A stretch of 64,000 nt of DNA, from contig JAKPPV010000006.1 in NCBI GenBank assembly GCA_029547145.1, positions 1 to 64,000 on the forward strand, read 5' to 3'. Of the stretch, positions 17,508-26,615 are shown piece by piece (position 1 is the first letter of the stretch; each line of letters starts with the position of its first letter). Source of the DNA: Methanobacteriota archaeon (lineage in GTDB: Archaea > Halobacteriota > Methanomicrobia > Methanomicrobiales > Methanospirillaceae). The notes below the pieces were generated by a model. The model searched no databases. It was not told the origin of the DNA and saw nothing but the letters and a program-made list of their open reading frames with translations. Made by a program: the position numbers and the translations under genes.

Positions 17508-17861
17508 TCAGTCCGATAGGGAGAGGTGGATCTGCGCGATGACCCAGGTGTGACCGGTCCCGCGCAGCACTGCGGAGAACCAGCCCGCCCGTTCCGGTGG
17601 GTCCTCTGGGAACAACCGTGCGATGACCCAGGCGACGGTCCCTTCGGCCCTCACCACCACCCGGTCGAGAGCGAACGGTGCGGGAAGGTTCCCGATGAAC
17701 TCGGATGGAGAGGCGTAGCGTACCGGGGCCCCGGGGAGGACGGCTGAGAAATCCGGGTCGATCAGCGTGACGATGGAGCCCGGTTCGCCGGAATGGAGTG
17801 CGTCGGTGAACCGAGCCAGAATCTCAAGGATCTGCTCCTCCGTCTGTCGAGAGATGGCCAT
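17508..17861 (-). CDS. SnoaL/NTF2-like domain protein
   Basis: This 117-residue protein fits the cone-shaped NTF2-like fold (SnoaL_3 type). It begins with a helix (EEQILEILARFTDALHSG), has the D-P-D-F-S block, and ends with the typical strand W-V-I-A-Q-I-H-L-S. Members include small hydrolases, isomerases and ligand-binding proteins; no active-site assignment is possible. ATG 17861 (MAISRQTEEQ) is preferred over longer versions that run through the A/T-rich divergent promoter shared with the histidine kinase at 17982. Confidence 0.75.
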   Translation of the reverse strand: MAISRQTEEQILEILARFTDALHSGEPGSIVTLIDPDFSAVLPGAPVRYASPSEFIGNLPAPFALDRVVVRAEGTVAWVIARLFPEDPPERAGWFSAVLRGTGHTWVIAQIHLSLSD

Positions 17862-17924
17862 TGTCAGTACATACCGGAACCGTTCAGGATTATGATTCCG
17901 GTCCCGGCGGGTCCAAAGATTCCG

Positions 17925-17950
17925 AATATTTAATAGTATCCAGGGGTATT
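17925..17950. promoter_or_regulatory. Divergent TATA region
   Basis: The stretch ccgaatatttaatagtatcc is a marked A/T island in a G/C-rich background, between divergent genes starting at 17861 (minus) and 17982 (plus). It is about 35-50 bases from the plus-strand start, the right spacing for an archaeal TATA box. Confidence 0.5.
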
Positions 17951-17981
17951 CCTTCATCATCCTGTCCCCCGTGGCTCTTTC

Positions 17982-20900
17982 ATGCCCCGCCTCCTCGCGA
18001 TCAGACCGGAAGAAGGGCTCGACCCACTGCTCCAGGCGCTCCGAGCAGATGGATTCGAGGTGACCATCGCGGGGGATTATCCCGACCTTCTGGAGACGCG
18101 AACCTTCGACGTGGTCCTCGCCCCCTCCCCGAAACCGACGACGTCGACCGTCGATCCGGACGACGGGCCGGTCCGGCTCGTCAGTACCGGCATGGAAGCG
18201 GACCCCACGGGTTGGGCAGCCTGCATCGCCGGGATCTGCAGGGAACACCGCAGGAGACGTCTCTTATCCCGTATCCTCGAGACATCCCCCGATCTCGAGG
18301 CGTGGATCGGAACCGGGGGCGAGTGCGAGTACATCTCCCCGTCGTGCGAGGACCTGACGGGGTATCAACCGGAGGCGTACCGGGCGGATCCCTCCCTGCT
18401 GGTCAGGACCATCCATCTCGAGGACCAGGAACGTGTCCGTCTGTCCCTCCTGGACCGGACGGTGGCGCAGAGTCTCTGTTGCCGGCTGGTCACCCGGAGT
18501 GGCGAGGTCCGGCGGATCGTGCACCGGGTGGTCCCCTGCCAGGACGAGCGAGGCGAGCCCATCGGGATCCGGGTCCACCAGCAGCGGGCGCCCGACGAGG
18601 ATCCGGGCCAGGAGATCCAGCGGCTCAGGAACCTGCTGGGCCAGACAGAGGCGGACCGTGCTCTCCTTTCAGCGGTGATCGAGTCACTCCCGGTCGGCGT
18701 GATCGCCACCGGTGGGGAGGGAGAGCTGCTGGTGGCGAACCCGGCAGCGGTGCCGTACCTCGAGCAGGTACGGGGTGCGACGCTCCCGGCGGAGGTGTAC
18801 ATCGGTCACTACCGCGAGCTCGAACGGCAGGTCCGGGGACCCGACGGCGGACCCCTCTACCTCCATCTCAGCGCCGGTCCTCTCACGCGGACCGGTCACC
18901 GGATCTTCGGCGCGGTCGGTGCGATTCACGACGTCACCCAGGTGCGCGCGGCGGCACAGGCGCGCAGAAGGGAACTGGCCGAAGCCACGCAGCAGCTCTG
19001 GCGGCTCGAAGGTGAGAACGCGGACCTCGCCGGGAAGGTGAAGGCGCTGGAAGAAGAGGTTGCCACCCAGAGGGATGCCCTCGCACGGGCGGGGGGAACC
19101 GCGATGTCGGACGTGAAGGGCCCCAAAGAGGCATGGGCGGAGTGGGTCACCCCCGCGATCCTCGATGCGATGCCCGACCAGGTATGGATCCTCGACGAGG
19201 CACTTCGCGTGCTGCACGTCAACGCGGCAGGTGCCGACGCCGTACGTCGCCGCCGAGAGCGCGTGATCGGGGAGCCCTGGACCGGTCTTGGGCTGTCCTC
19301 CTCCCTCGAGCGCGAGATCGAAAGAAAGGTGACCCGCGTCTTTGCCGCACAGGCCGGGCAGACCGGCGTCTGGACCGACGGGGTGGAGGGTGTCCCCCAG
19401 TTCTTCCAGTATTCGGTCTGGCCGCTCCGGGAAGGCACGGAAACGACCAGCGTCGTGGTCACGATCCGGGACGGCTCCGTGATGCGGGGATTCCTCGAGT
19501 CCACGGAACGATCGACCTTGCGACTTTTTCGCCTGCACTTCATCCTGAGAGCGATCCTTGACCAGATGCCGATCGGGATCGTCATCGCCGAGGTCCCTTC
19601 CGGCCGGGTGCTCTTTCAGAACCCCGGATTCGCGGAGATCTGGGGTGAAGGAATCCCCACCCCGTCGTCCATCACCGAGTACGGAACCTGGACCGGCACC
19701 GGGCCGGACAGGGTGCCATACACCCCCGAGACCTGGCCGCTTGCACGATCGGTCCGCACGGGGGAACGGGTCGTCAACGAGGAGGCCGAACTCTGCCCAA
19801 CGGGAGGTGTACCCCGGATCTACAGCATCTGTTCGGGTCCGGTCCACGACGAGAACGGCAGGGTGTACGCGGCTGTCTCGACCTTCATCGATGTCACCGA
19901 CCGTCGGAGGGCCGAGATGGCAGTCCGGGCGAGCGAGGAACGGCTCAGTCTGGCGGCGCGGGCGATCCCCCAGGTCTTCGCCATCTACGACCGTAACGGT
20001 CGGTACCTCTTCGTGAACGGGGTCGGGCTCCGGTTGCTCGGTCGGGAAGAGGACGAGGTGCTGGGTCGGACCGATGCGGAGGTCTTCGGGTTCTCGCACC
20101 GGCCCCCGTACTGCCGCCTGCTCGAGGAGACGGTCAGGTCGCTTCTGCCCCAGCACGGAGAGGTGGTCATCTCCGGAGCTGATGATAAGAAGCATAGCCT
20201 CTCCGTCTCGTGCCTGCCTCTCGTCCAGCAGGACGGTGTCTGCAACGAGGTCCTGCTGATCGGCCACGACACGACCCGTGAGAGGAGTGCCGCCCGGGCT
20301 CTCGAGGGGTACGCAGATGAACTGAAACGGTCGAACGAGGACCTGCAGCAGTTCGCCTACGTCGCAAGCCATGACCTGCAGGAGCCGCTCAGGTCGGTGA
20401 TCAGTTTCGTCCAGCTCCTCGAGCGACGGTATCGGGGACGCCTCGACAGGGACGCCGACGAGATCATCAACTTCATCACGGAGGGCGGCATGCGGATGCA
20501 GGCGCTGATCAACGACCTCCTCGCCTTCTCACGGGTGTCGACACGCGCCGAGCCCTTTTCCGTCTTTCCTCTCGGCGACGCCGTCCACGACGCCCTGCTG
20601 GATCTCCGTGCGGCGATCGAAGAGAGTGGTGCGGTCGTTCACTGCGGACCGATGCCTCCCGTCTGGGGTGACCGGAGCCAGATGGTCCAGGTCTTCGTCA
20701 ACCTCATCAACAACGCGATAAAGTTTGCCCGGTCGGATGTTCCACCGGAGATCCGGATCTCAGCGATCGCCGGGTCCGGGATGTGGCATATCCGTGTCGC
20801 CGACAACGGGATCGGGATCGAACCCGAGTACTTCGAACGGATCTTTGTGATCTTCCAGCGCCTCCACACACGGGACGCCTACCCGGGCACGGGGATCGGC

Positions 20901-21266
20901 CTTGCGATCGTGCGCAAGATCGTCGAACGGCATGGAGGACGGGTCTGGCTCGAGTCCGTCCCGGGGGAGGGGTCGGTCTTCCATTTCACATTACCCGACA
21001 CCCCGCCGGAGCTCTCGGGGACAGGCACGACCGCACGTCGGGAGGATCCCATCCTGTATTCCGAGCCGCTCACATCCCATCCTCCCCGATCAGGACGGGA
21101 GCGACACGCGACGCTCGAGCAGGTGGGCCCCGATCGTCGTAAGGGTGACGAGGAAGAGATAAACGAGGCCCACCACGAAGAAGGTCTCGTTGTAGGTAAA
21201 GTACCGGGTGGCGACCATCTTGCCGGCCCCGGTGAGCTCGATCACCGTGATCATGTAGGCGAGTGA
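17982..21266 (+). CDS. Multi-PAS sensor histidine kinase
   Basis: This is a 1094-residue cytoplasmic kinase. Residues 1-95 look like a degenerate receiver. Five PAS domains follow, at about 100-210, 225-330, 390-500, 520-650 and 655-770, with a coiled coil at 330-375. The HisKA helix contains the phospho-acceptor His797 (YVASHDLQEPL). The HATPase domain at about 895-1005 has intact N (NLINNAIKFA), G1 (DNGIGI) and G2 (GTGIGLAIV) boxes. No membrane segment is visible. The kinase core ends near residue 1008; the last ~85 residues are polar and their final 177 bases are antisense to the permease gene ending at 21090, so that tail may be an accident of an open frame. No response regulator is adjacent. 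Confidence 0.88.
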   Translation: MPRLLAIRPEEGLDPLLQALRADGFEVTIAGDYPDLLETRTFDVVLAPSPKPTTSTVDPDDGPVRLVSTGMEADPTGWAACIAGICREHRRRRLLSRILETSPDLEAWIGTGGECEYISPSCEDLTGYQPEAYRADPSLLVRTIHLEDQERVRLSLLDRTVAQSLCCRLVTRSGEVRRIVHRVVPCQDERGEPIGIRVHQQRAPDEDPGQEIQRLRNLLGQTEADRALLSAVIESLPVGVIATGGEGELLVANPAAVPYLEQVRGATLPAEVYIGHYRELERQVRGPDGGPLYLHLSAGPLTRTGHRIFGAVGAIHDVTQVRAAAQARRRELAEATQQLWRLEGENADLAGKVKALEEEVATQRDALARAGGTAMSDVKGPKEAWAEWVTPAILDAMPDQVWILDEALRVLHVNAAGADAVRRRRERVIGEPWTGLGLSSSLEREIERKVTRVFAAQAGQTGVWTDGVEGVPQFFQYSVWPLREGTETTSVVVTIRDGSVMRGFLESTERSTLRLFRLHFILRAILDQMPIGIVIAEVPSGRVLFQNPGFAEIWGEGIPTPSSITEYGTWTGTGPDRVPYTPETWPLARSVRTGERVVNEEAELCPTGGVPRIYSICSGPVHDENGRVYAAVSTFIDVTDRRRAEMAVRASEERLSLAARAIPQVFAIYDRNGRYLFVNGVGLRLLGREEDEVLGRTDAEVFGFSHRPPYCRLLEETVRSLLPQHGEVVISGADDKKHSLSVSCLPLVQQDGVCNEVLLIGHDTTRERSAARALEGYADELKRSNEDLQQFAYVASHDLQEPLRSVISFVQLLERRYRGRLDRDADEIINFITEGGMRMQALINDLLAFSRVSTRAEPFSVFPLGDAVHDALLDLRAAIEESGAVVHCGPMPPVWGDRSQMVQVFVNLINNAIKFARSDVPPEIRISAIAGSGMWHIRVADNGIGIEPEYFERIFVIFQRLHTRDAYPGTGIGLAIVRKIVERHGGRVWLESVPGEGSVFHFTLPDTPPELSGTGTTARREDPILYSEPLTSHPPRSGRERHATLEQVGPDRRKGDEEEINEAHHEEGLVVGKVPGGDHLAGPGELDHRDHVGE

Positions 21267-21746
21267 CGAGTACTTGATCAGGTAGACGAATTCGTTCACG
21301 AGTCCCGGAATGGAGCGGCGCATCGCCTGCGGGAGGATGACATGGCGAATCACCTGCGCCCGTGACATCCCGAGTGCCAGCCCCGCGGTGAACTGTCCCT
21401 CCTTGATCGACCGGATCGATCCACGGATATACTCCGAGTCGTACGCCGAGTTACAGAAGATGAACCCGAGCACCGCGGCGACGAACGGCGAGAGAGAGAT
21501 CCCGACGGAGGGAAGCCCGAAGTAGAGGATGAAGAGGAGGAGCAGGAGCGGACATCCCTTGAAGAACGTGACGTACGCCCGGCAGAGATACTGGACCGGT
21601 CGATTGCCGTAGACCCGCCCGACCGCCACCGCCGCCCCGATGAGGACACCGAACGGGGCGGTGCATGCGATCAGCCCGAGGGTGACCACGAATCCGCCCC
21701 AGAGCGCGGGGAGGAGGATCTCGACGATGAATGCGATCTGGTCCAT
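21090..21746 (-). CDS. Polar amino-acid ABC transporter permease (second permease)
   Basis: This 218-residue permease is of the HisM/GlnP type with about five transmembrane helices. It has the EAA loop (GLALGMSRAQVIRHVILPQAMR) that contacts the ATPase, and an N-terminal L-W-G-G-F-V-V-T-L-G motif. ATG 21746 (MDQIAFIVEIL) is the family-like start; the start lies 14 bases downstream of the ATPase stop. It probably forms a heterodimer with the permease at 22503. Confidence 0.92.
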   Translation of the reverse strand: MDQIAFIVEILLPALWGGFVVTLGLIACTAPFGVLIGAAVAVGRVYGNRPVQYLCRAYVTFFKGCPLLLLLFILYFGLPSVGISLSPFVAAVLGFIFCNSAYDSEYIRGSIRSIKEGQFTAGLALGMSRAQVIRHVILPQAMRRSIPGLVNEFVYLIKYSSLAYMITVIELTGAGKMVATRYFTYNETFFVVGLVYLFLVTLTTIGAHLLERRVSLPS

Positions 21747-21759
21747 GGATGCCTGTACC

Positions 21760-22506
21760 TCACAGTTCGGCGAAACGCCCGGCGAACTGGCGTGTCCGCT
21801 CGAAGTTCGGGCTCGTCGCCAGTTCCGCCGGAGAGCCGGACTCGAGGATCCTCCCGTGCTCCATGAAGAGGAGCTCGTCCGCGATGGAGAGGGCAAAGCG
21901 CATCTCGTGGGTGACGATCAGCATCGTCATCCCGGCGCGGGCGAGGCTCCGGATCACCTCGAGCACCTCTCCGGTCAGCTCGGGGTCGAGGGCGGAGGTC
22001 GGCTCGTCGAAGAGCATGACGTCCGGATCCATCGCGAGGGCCCGGGCGATCGAGACGCGCTGTGCCTGCCCTCCGGAGAGCTGGGCCGGGTAGTGGTCGG
22101 CACGGTCCTCCATTCCGACCCTCCTCAGTTCGAAGAGGGCCTTCTCACGTGCCTCGTTCTCCTTCATCCCCTTGACCTTGATCAGCGCGATCTCGACATT
22201 CCGGACCGCGGTGAGGTGGTCGAAGAGGTTGAAGTTCTGGAAGACCATCCCGATCTTGGCCCGGTACTGGTTGATCTTCGCCCCGGCGTGGGTCACCTCC
22301 TCGCCATGGAGATAGACACGCCCCGCGTCCGGGACGATCAGCTGGTTGATACAGCGAAGCAGGGTGCTCTTGCCCGTGCCCGAGGGGCCGATGAAGACCT
22401 TGGTCTCACCCTTCCGTACCGTGAAGGAGACTCCTTTCAGGACCTCGGTGCTACCGAAGGACTTGTGGAGCCCCTCGACCCGGAGTATGATATCATCGGT
22501 CGTCAT
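21760..22506 (-). CDS. Polar amino-acid ABC transporter ATP-binding protein
   Basis: This 248-residue ATPase of the GlnQ/HisP group couples ATP hydrolysis to amino-acid import. Walker A is GPSGTGKST, the signature is LSGGQAQRVSIARAL, Walker B is DVMLFDEPTSALD and the H-loop is VTHEM. ATG 22506 overlaps the stop of the upstream permease gene (ATGA). It sits between the two permease genes. Confidence 0.96.
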   Translation of the reverse strand: MTTDDIILRVEGLHKSFGSTEVLKGVSFTVRKGETKVFIGPSGTGKSTLLRCINQLIVPDAGRVYLHGEEVTHAGAKINQYRAKIGMVFQNFNLFDHLTAVRNVEIALIKVKGMKENEAREKALFELRRVGMEDRADHYPAQLSGGQAQRVSIARALAMDPDVMLFDEPTSALDPELTGEVLEVIRSLARAGMTMLIVTHEMRFALSIADELLFMEHGRILESGSPAELATSPNFERTRQFAGRFAEL

Positions 22507-23186
22507 GTCCAATTGCTCCCGGACTCGAACCCGGGCACGGACACCCGCCGCTCGAGCAGATGGAGGGCTTTCATTCCAGCGTAATTCAGGATCAGGTAGA
22601 GACCGGCGCAGGCGAGGTAGATCGGCATCGCGATGTATTCGGTCGAGACGATCACCGAGGCGCGCGTCAGGAGCTCGGCCACCCCGATCGCATAGCAGAC
22701 GGAGGTGTCGGTCAGCACGGTCGGGTACTCGTTCGACCACCCCGGCAGGGCGATCAACAGCGCCTGGGGCAGGACGATGTGCCGGATCGCCTGAGTACGG
22801 CTCATTCCGAGCGAACGGGCTGCCGTCATCTGTCCCTCGTCGATCGAGAGGATCGCTCCCCGGAAGATCTCCGCCTGATAGGCACCTCCGTGCAGCCCGA
22901 GGACGAGCGCACCGACGACGAAGGGGGAGACGTCACCCAGGCCGATCGCAGGAAAGATCCCGAAGTAGAACAGAAAGAGGAGGACCAGGAGCGGAAGCCC
23001 CCGGAAGAACCAGATGTAGACATTGATCAGGAAGGCGACCGGCCGGGAGCCGTAGACCTGGCCGATCGCTGCCGGGAGTCCGATGATGAACCCGACCCCC
23101 AGGGCGGAGAGCACGAGTCCGAGGGTCGCGATGATACCGGTAACGAGGAACGGAAGCCAGTCGATGAGGATCGCGGAGAGGTCCAT
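22503..23186 (-). CDS. Polar amino-acid ABC transporter permease (first permease)
   Basis: This 227-residue inner-membrane permease of the HisM/GlnP family has the EAA loop (ARSLGMSRTQAIRHIVLPQAL) and about five hydrophobic helices. ATG 23186 (MDLSAILIDWLPFLV) fits the family; a longer open frame upstream is hydrophilic and covers the spacer. It lies 121 bases downstream of the binding-protein gene and overlaps the ATPase gene by four bases. Two different permeases in one operon indicate a heterodimeric channel. Confidence 0.92.
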   Translation of the reverse strand: MDLSAILIDWLPFLVTGIIATLGLVLSALGVGFIIGLPAAIGQVYGSRPVAFLINVYIWFFRGLPLLVLLFLFYFGIFPAIGLGDVSPFVVGALVLGLHGGAYQAEIFRGAILSIDEGQMTAARSLGMSRTQAIRHIVLPQALLIALPGWSNEYPTVLTDTSVCYAIGVAELLTRASVIVSTEYIAMPIYLACAGLYLILNYAGMKALHLLERRVSVPGFESGSNWT

Positions 23187-23307
23187 GTCGAGTCCCTGGT
23201 GCGGGCCACAGTTACGGCCGGAGTACGTGGAGGGGGGTGGCCAGGTGCCGCCCCGGTTGCTGTGTGCAGGTATTCGGTTTGATAGTATTTGATGGCTCGG
23301 GGCCGGT

Positions 23308-24105
23308 TCAGACACCCTCGAGCTTGTACTTCTGCTTGAGCTCGTTCCAGTAGGGATCCTTCATGAGCATATCGAGACCCCTGTTCATCGTCTCGAGGAG
23401 CTGCGTGTCCTCCTTCCGGATCGCGATCCCGTATTCCTCGTTGGTGTCGATCTCGTGGATGATCTTGACGTCCTTGTCCCTGATGATATCGACCGTCGGG
23501 GGTTTGTCGTATACCGTGGCGTCCACCTGCCGGTTGGTCAGGGCGGTGATTGCGAGCGGGAAGTTGTCGAATGACTTGAGGTTCGCCGCCGGCATCCTGC
23601 CCTTCGCGATCAGCTCGTTCTGGACCCACATCTCGCCTGTGGTACCACGCTGGGAGCCGATCACGACCTTGCCGGACATGATGTCGTCCATCGTGATCGT
23701 CGAGTCGGAACGGACCGCGACCGACTGGTTGATCTTGAGGTACGGCTTGCTGAACGCCACCTGGGCGGCACGCTCGGGCGTGATCGTCATACCGCTGTAA
23801 ACCATGTCGATCTTCTTCGCCAGGAGCGCCGGTATGATGCCATCCCAGGCAACGGCCTGGAATTCGACCTCGAAGCCGCTCTTATTCGCGATCCACCGGG
23901 CGGAGTCGACATCGAAACCGGCGAAGCTGCCGTCCTTCTCGGCGTATGAGTACGGCGGATACGCCCCGTCGAGCCCGATGATGTATTTCGACTTCAATCC
24001 GGTCTGGTTCGTTTGGTTTGTGGCAGGGTTTGATCCCGTGCAGCCTGCGAGGAGGACGCACCCTGCCAGAAGCAGAACCAGGAATCCGATGAGTGTTCGT
24101 TTCAT
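23308..24105 (-). CDS. Amino-acid ABC transporter substrate-binding lipoprotein
   Basis: This 265-residue family 3 solute-binding protein is exported and lipid-anchored: hydrophobic signal 1-21 and lipobox LLAGC with a Cys at 22. Ligand-binding blocks are GLDGAYPPYSY, GFDVD, DMVYSGMTITPERA, the S-Q-R-G-T-T-G phosphate-type loop and ATVYDKPP. It probably binds a polar or charged amino acid. It is the first gene of a four-gene operon. The ATG at 24105 has no clear ribosome site; a strong TATA box lies about 100 bases upstream. Confidence 0.95.
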   Translation of the reverse strand: MKRTLIGFLVLLLAGCVLLAGCTGSNPATNQTNQTGLKSKYIIGLDGAYPPYSYAEKDGSFAGFDVDSARWIANKSGFEVEFQAVAWDGIIPALLAKKIDMVYSGMTITPERAAQVAFSKPYLKINQSVAVRSDSTITMDDIMSGKVVIGSQRGTTGEMWVQNELIAKGRMPAANLKSFDNFPLAITALTNRQVDATVYDKPPTVDIIRDKDVKIIHEIDTNEEYGIAIRKEDTQLLETMNRGLDMLMKDPYWNELKQKYKLEGV

Positions 24106-24157
24106 AAAGGCAAATTTTGTGTTTCGAACAAAAAAGGCTTATGAATTTCCGGCCGAT

Positions 24158-24168
24158 ATGTCTGACAT
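24158..24168. promoter_or_regulatory. Short palindrome in the leader of the ABC operon
   Basis: ATGTC-T-GACAT is a perfect 11-base palindrome. It lies just downstream of the predicted transcription start of the amino-acid transporter operon, a position suited to a repressor. It could be chance. Confidence 0.3.
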
Positions 24169-24200
24169 GATACCCAGCGGCCAAATTGCATAATTAGAAA

Positions 24201-24212
24201 ATTATAAATATA
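24201..24212 (-). promoter_or_regulatory. TATA box of the amino-acid ABC operon
   Basis: The minus strand reads TATATTTATAAT, an excellent archaeal TATA box in an A/T-rich stretch (24180-24220). It predicts a start of transcription near 24177, leaving a leader of about 70 bases. Confidence 0.65.
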
Positions 24213-24693
24213 CGTAATGCATAGCAGGAGTTGCCCCTCTGGATGGATCGAGGTACCGGGGACACGAACGATCGGGCGATATTCGTCATCGAACGGTCGC
24301 ACGGACTCCGGTGTTCGGCGGCATGGGACCCCTTCCGAAAGGTCCCGGATCCTGCGGCAGGGATTCGGTACGGCCTGGTCATTCGGAGACTGCGTCGTCG
24401 AACAGGAGATGCCGGGCAGCAGAACACACCATTGGGCGTGATGGTGTGGAGATATGCACCGGAACAAAATAGAAAATCCGTCCTGGGGCACCCTTCTCGA
24501 AACTGGCCCTTCTTGCGATGCTGTGAACCCCGGTGTCTGCCCCCGGTGAGGTGGACGGGAGCAGGCACCCGGTTATCAAGTCCCTCGTTATTCGACGGAT
24601 GTCGGTCGATTGCATCGACCGTGCGGGCAGACGAAGAGGTGGCGACGGTGCCGATGACCGGACCCCGTTCGGGGGCCTTCCAGGAGGATCGGT
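24213..24693. other. Intergenic region, no gene seen
   Basis: Together with the promoter zone this gap separates two convergent-to-tandem minus-strand genes. Open frames here are Arg/Ser/Pro-rich, lack ribosome sites and resemble no family. I see no RNA gene. Confidence 0.5.
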
Positions 24694-25281
24694 TCAGGGA
24701 ACCTGGCCCCGAAGGACGTCCCGTAACTCCTGGAGGTACTCCCCCCGCGAGAGGCTCCCTTCGGGGAACGGGCAGTCCGGGTCGTAGACCTGTTCGATGA
24801 CCGGGTCGCTCGGGAGCAGGTGGTCCAGTTCGACCCCGGATCGTTCGACCGCGCGTACGAGGGCCTCCCGAAAGAGGCCGATGCAGTAGGCGACACGACG
24901 GTCGTAGAGCCCCCGAGTCCTGTCGAGGAAACGGGCGAGCCTGTAGGTCTCGATCTCGAGAAAGTCCCTTCGGACCCTGGGGTCACGGACATTTCCGAGC
25001 ATGTACTGGTAATGGGCGAAGGGGTACATGAGCTCGAGTTCGGCGGGAACGATGCCGCATGTCCCGAAGACGATCACCTGGTACCGGCCCGTCGGGAGCA
25101 CCTCGTCGAAGACCCGGTGAAAGAGGCGGTGGCTCGGGCTCGTGCTGTACGGCTTCCTCACGGCGCACGGGATGAAGACCGCGAGATGCCGCGGCATGAG
25201 CCGGTACTCTTCGGTCACCCACCGGAACGCTTCTTCGAACTCCGGCCGGTAGAACGGCGGATCGAGCAGGGGAGGCGTCAT
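24694..25281 (-). CDS. Stand-alone DUF5591 (archaeosine-synthase catalytic-type) protein
   Basis: This 195-residue protein matches the DUF5591 domain found in archaeosine synthase ArcS. The signature is PCAVRKPYSTSPSHRLF, with VIVFGTCGIVPAELELMYPFAHY further on. In ArcS this domain adds lysine to preQ0 at tRNA position 15. Here there is no TGT or PUA domain, so it is a stand-alone version with unproven activity. I chose ATG 25281, preceded by GGTGGTG; Met at 25311 is possible. It is divergent from a radical SAM gene. Confidence 0.75.
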   Translation of the reverse strand: MTPPLLDPPFYRPEFEEAFRWVTEEYRLMPRHLAVFIPCAVRKPYSTSPSHRLFHRVFDEVLPTGRYQVIVFGTCGIVPAELELMYPFAHYQYMLGNVRDPRVRRDFLEIETYRLARFLDRTRGLYDRRVAYCIGLFREALVRAVERSGVELDHLLPSDPVIEQVYDPDCPFPEGSLSRGEYLQELRDVLRGQVP

Positions 25282-25340
25282 CACCACCGATCGTGTCTGA
25301 GACGCCGGCATTTCAGGTTTCCGATCCCTCGACGAATAGA

Positions 25341-25352
25341 TTGAATAAAACT
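25341..25352 (+). promoter_or_regulatory. TATA box of the radical SAM operon
   Basis: The sequence ttgaataaaact lies 24-35 bases upstream of GTG 25376. It predicts a transcription start within a few bases of that codon, so the first gene has a very short leader. Confidence 0.5.
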
Positions 25353-25375
25353 CCTTGCGAATTGAATGGTGGACG

Positions 25376-26107
25376 GTGATACGACTGCCGATCAACTTTG
25401 GAGGATTTGTATCGGTCAGCACGGTTGATTGGCCTGGTCGGGCCGTCTGCACGGTATTCTTCAGGGGGTGCCCGGTCCGGTGCTTCTACTGCCAGAACGC
25501 ATCGCTGCTGTCGGGCAGCGATATGCGCGACGAGGAGGAGATCGCCGGGATGATCGCCGCAAGTGCCCTCGTCGTCTCCGGTGTCGTCTTCTCCGGTGGT
25601 GAACCCACGATGCAGGGAGACGCCCTCGCATACCTCGCCCGCGAGAGCCACCGGATGGGACTCGTTGTCGGGGTCCAGACCAACGGCGTCTACCCCCGGG
25701 TGCTCGCCCGGCTGATCGACGAGGGGCTCGTCGATCGCGTCGCCCTCGACATCAAGGCCCGCTGGGAGCGGTACGCACGCCTCTTCGGGGTCGATCTCAC
25801 CGGACAGGTCAAGGAGTCGCTTGCCCTCTGCCGGAGGGCGTACCTGGAGGGGCGCCTGCCCGAGTTCGAGGTGGTCGTCACCCTCTTTAGGGGGTACGAG
25901 GACGAGGTCGCATCGATCGCCCGGGAGACCGCCGGGGTACCGCTCGTGCTCCAGCAGGGGGTGCACGGGGAGATCAAACCCCTCAGCTTCGGCGAGCTTG
26001 CGGCCATCGCCGCAGGGTTGGGGCGACCGTGCCGGATCAGGACACGAGAGAGCGGTGAGCAGGTGTATGAGGCTGATAGGAGTGGTGGGACTGCCGGGAA
26101 GCGGTAA
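25376..26107 (+). CDS. Anaerobic ribonucleotide-reductase-activating-type radical SAM protein
   Basis: This 243-residue radical SAM enzyme belongs to the NrdG/pyruvate-formate-lyase activase group, which makes a glycyl radical on its partner. The cluster motif is RGCPVRCFYCQN (C-x3-C-x2-C). The S-G-G-E-P SAM motif and the T-N-G-V-Y block are present. A reading from TTG 25355 is possible; GTG 25376 fits the promoter and the family N terminus (IRLPINFGGFVSVSTVDWPG). It overlaps the next gene by 41 bases. The target reductase is not in the window. Confidence 0.82.
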   Translation: MIRLPINFGGFVSVSTVDWPGRAVCTVFFRGCPVRCFYCQNASLLSGSDMRDEEEIAGMIAASALVVSGVVFSGGEPTMQGDALAYLARESHRMGLVVGVQTNGVYPRVLARLIDEGLVDRVALDIKARWERYARLFGVDLTGQVKESLALCRRAYLEGRLPEFEVVVTLFRGYEDEVASIARETAGVPLVLQQGVHGEIKPLSFGELAAIAAGLGRPCRIRTRESGEQVYEADRSGGTAGKR

Positions 26108-26615
26108 GGGTGAGTTCTCGAGATGCGCCGCCGGGCTCGGCATCCCGGTGCTCGTCATGGGTGATGTGATCCGTCGCGTCGCCGCCGAGCGAGGGTTGCC
26201 GCCCGAGGACGAAGTGCTTGGACGGATCTCGGGCGAGCTGCGAGAACGGTTCGGAAGAGGTGCGATCGCCCACCTGATGCTCGACGATATCCGTCGCCAG
26301 CAGGCCCCGGTCGTGCTGATCGACGGCATCCGCTCGGACGCCGAGGTTGACGTCTTTCGTTCCGCCGTCCCCGGGTTCACCCTGATCGGGGTCGAGTCCT
26401 CGTTTCCGACCCGGCTCGGACGGCTCTCCGCGCGGGGAAGGGCGGATGACCTGGCCGATGCGGACGGGCTCCGCCGGAGGGACGAACGCGAACTTGGATG
26501 GGGGCTTGGAACCGCCCTGTCGGGCGCCGAAAGGACCCTGGTGAACGAGGGCAGTCTGGAAGAGTTCTGTAAAAAGGTCCGGAATCTCCTCATCGAGCTC
26601 CGGGAGACCGCATGA
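26067..26615 (+). CDS. Dephospho-CoA-kinase-like P-loop kinase (UPF0200)
   Basis: This 182-residue nucleotide kinase has the P-loop GLPGSGKGEF at residues 7-16, a MGDVIRR block, the IDGIRSDAEV motif and a lid region (RGRADDLADADGL). It matches the archaeal UPF0200 family of adenylate-kinase-like enzymes, whose substrate is not established. GGTGA lies eight bases before the ATG. It overlaps both neighbours (41 bases upstream, ATGA downstream). Confidence 0.85.
   Translation: MRLIGVVGLPGSGKGEFSRCAAGLGIPVLVMGDVIRRVAAERGLPPEDEVLGRISGELRERFGRGAIAHLMLDDIRRQQAPVVLIDGIRSDAEVDVFRSAVPGFTLIGVESSFPTRLGRLSARGRADDLADADGLRRRDERELGWGLGTALSGAERTLVNEGSLEEFCKKVRNLLIELRETA

Noticed and set aside
17508-18248. 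246-residue version of the SnoaL-like gene
   Set aside because: The extra N-terminal part crosses the A/T-rich divergent promoter and overlaps the kinase start, so the 117-residue form is preferred.
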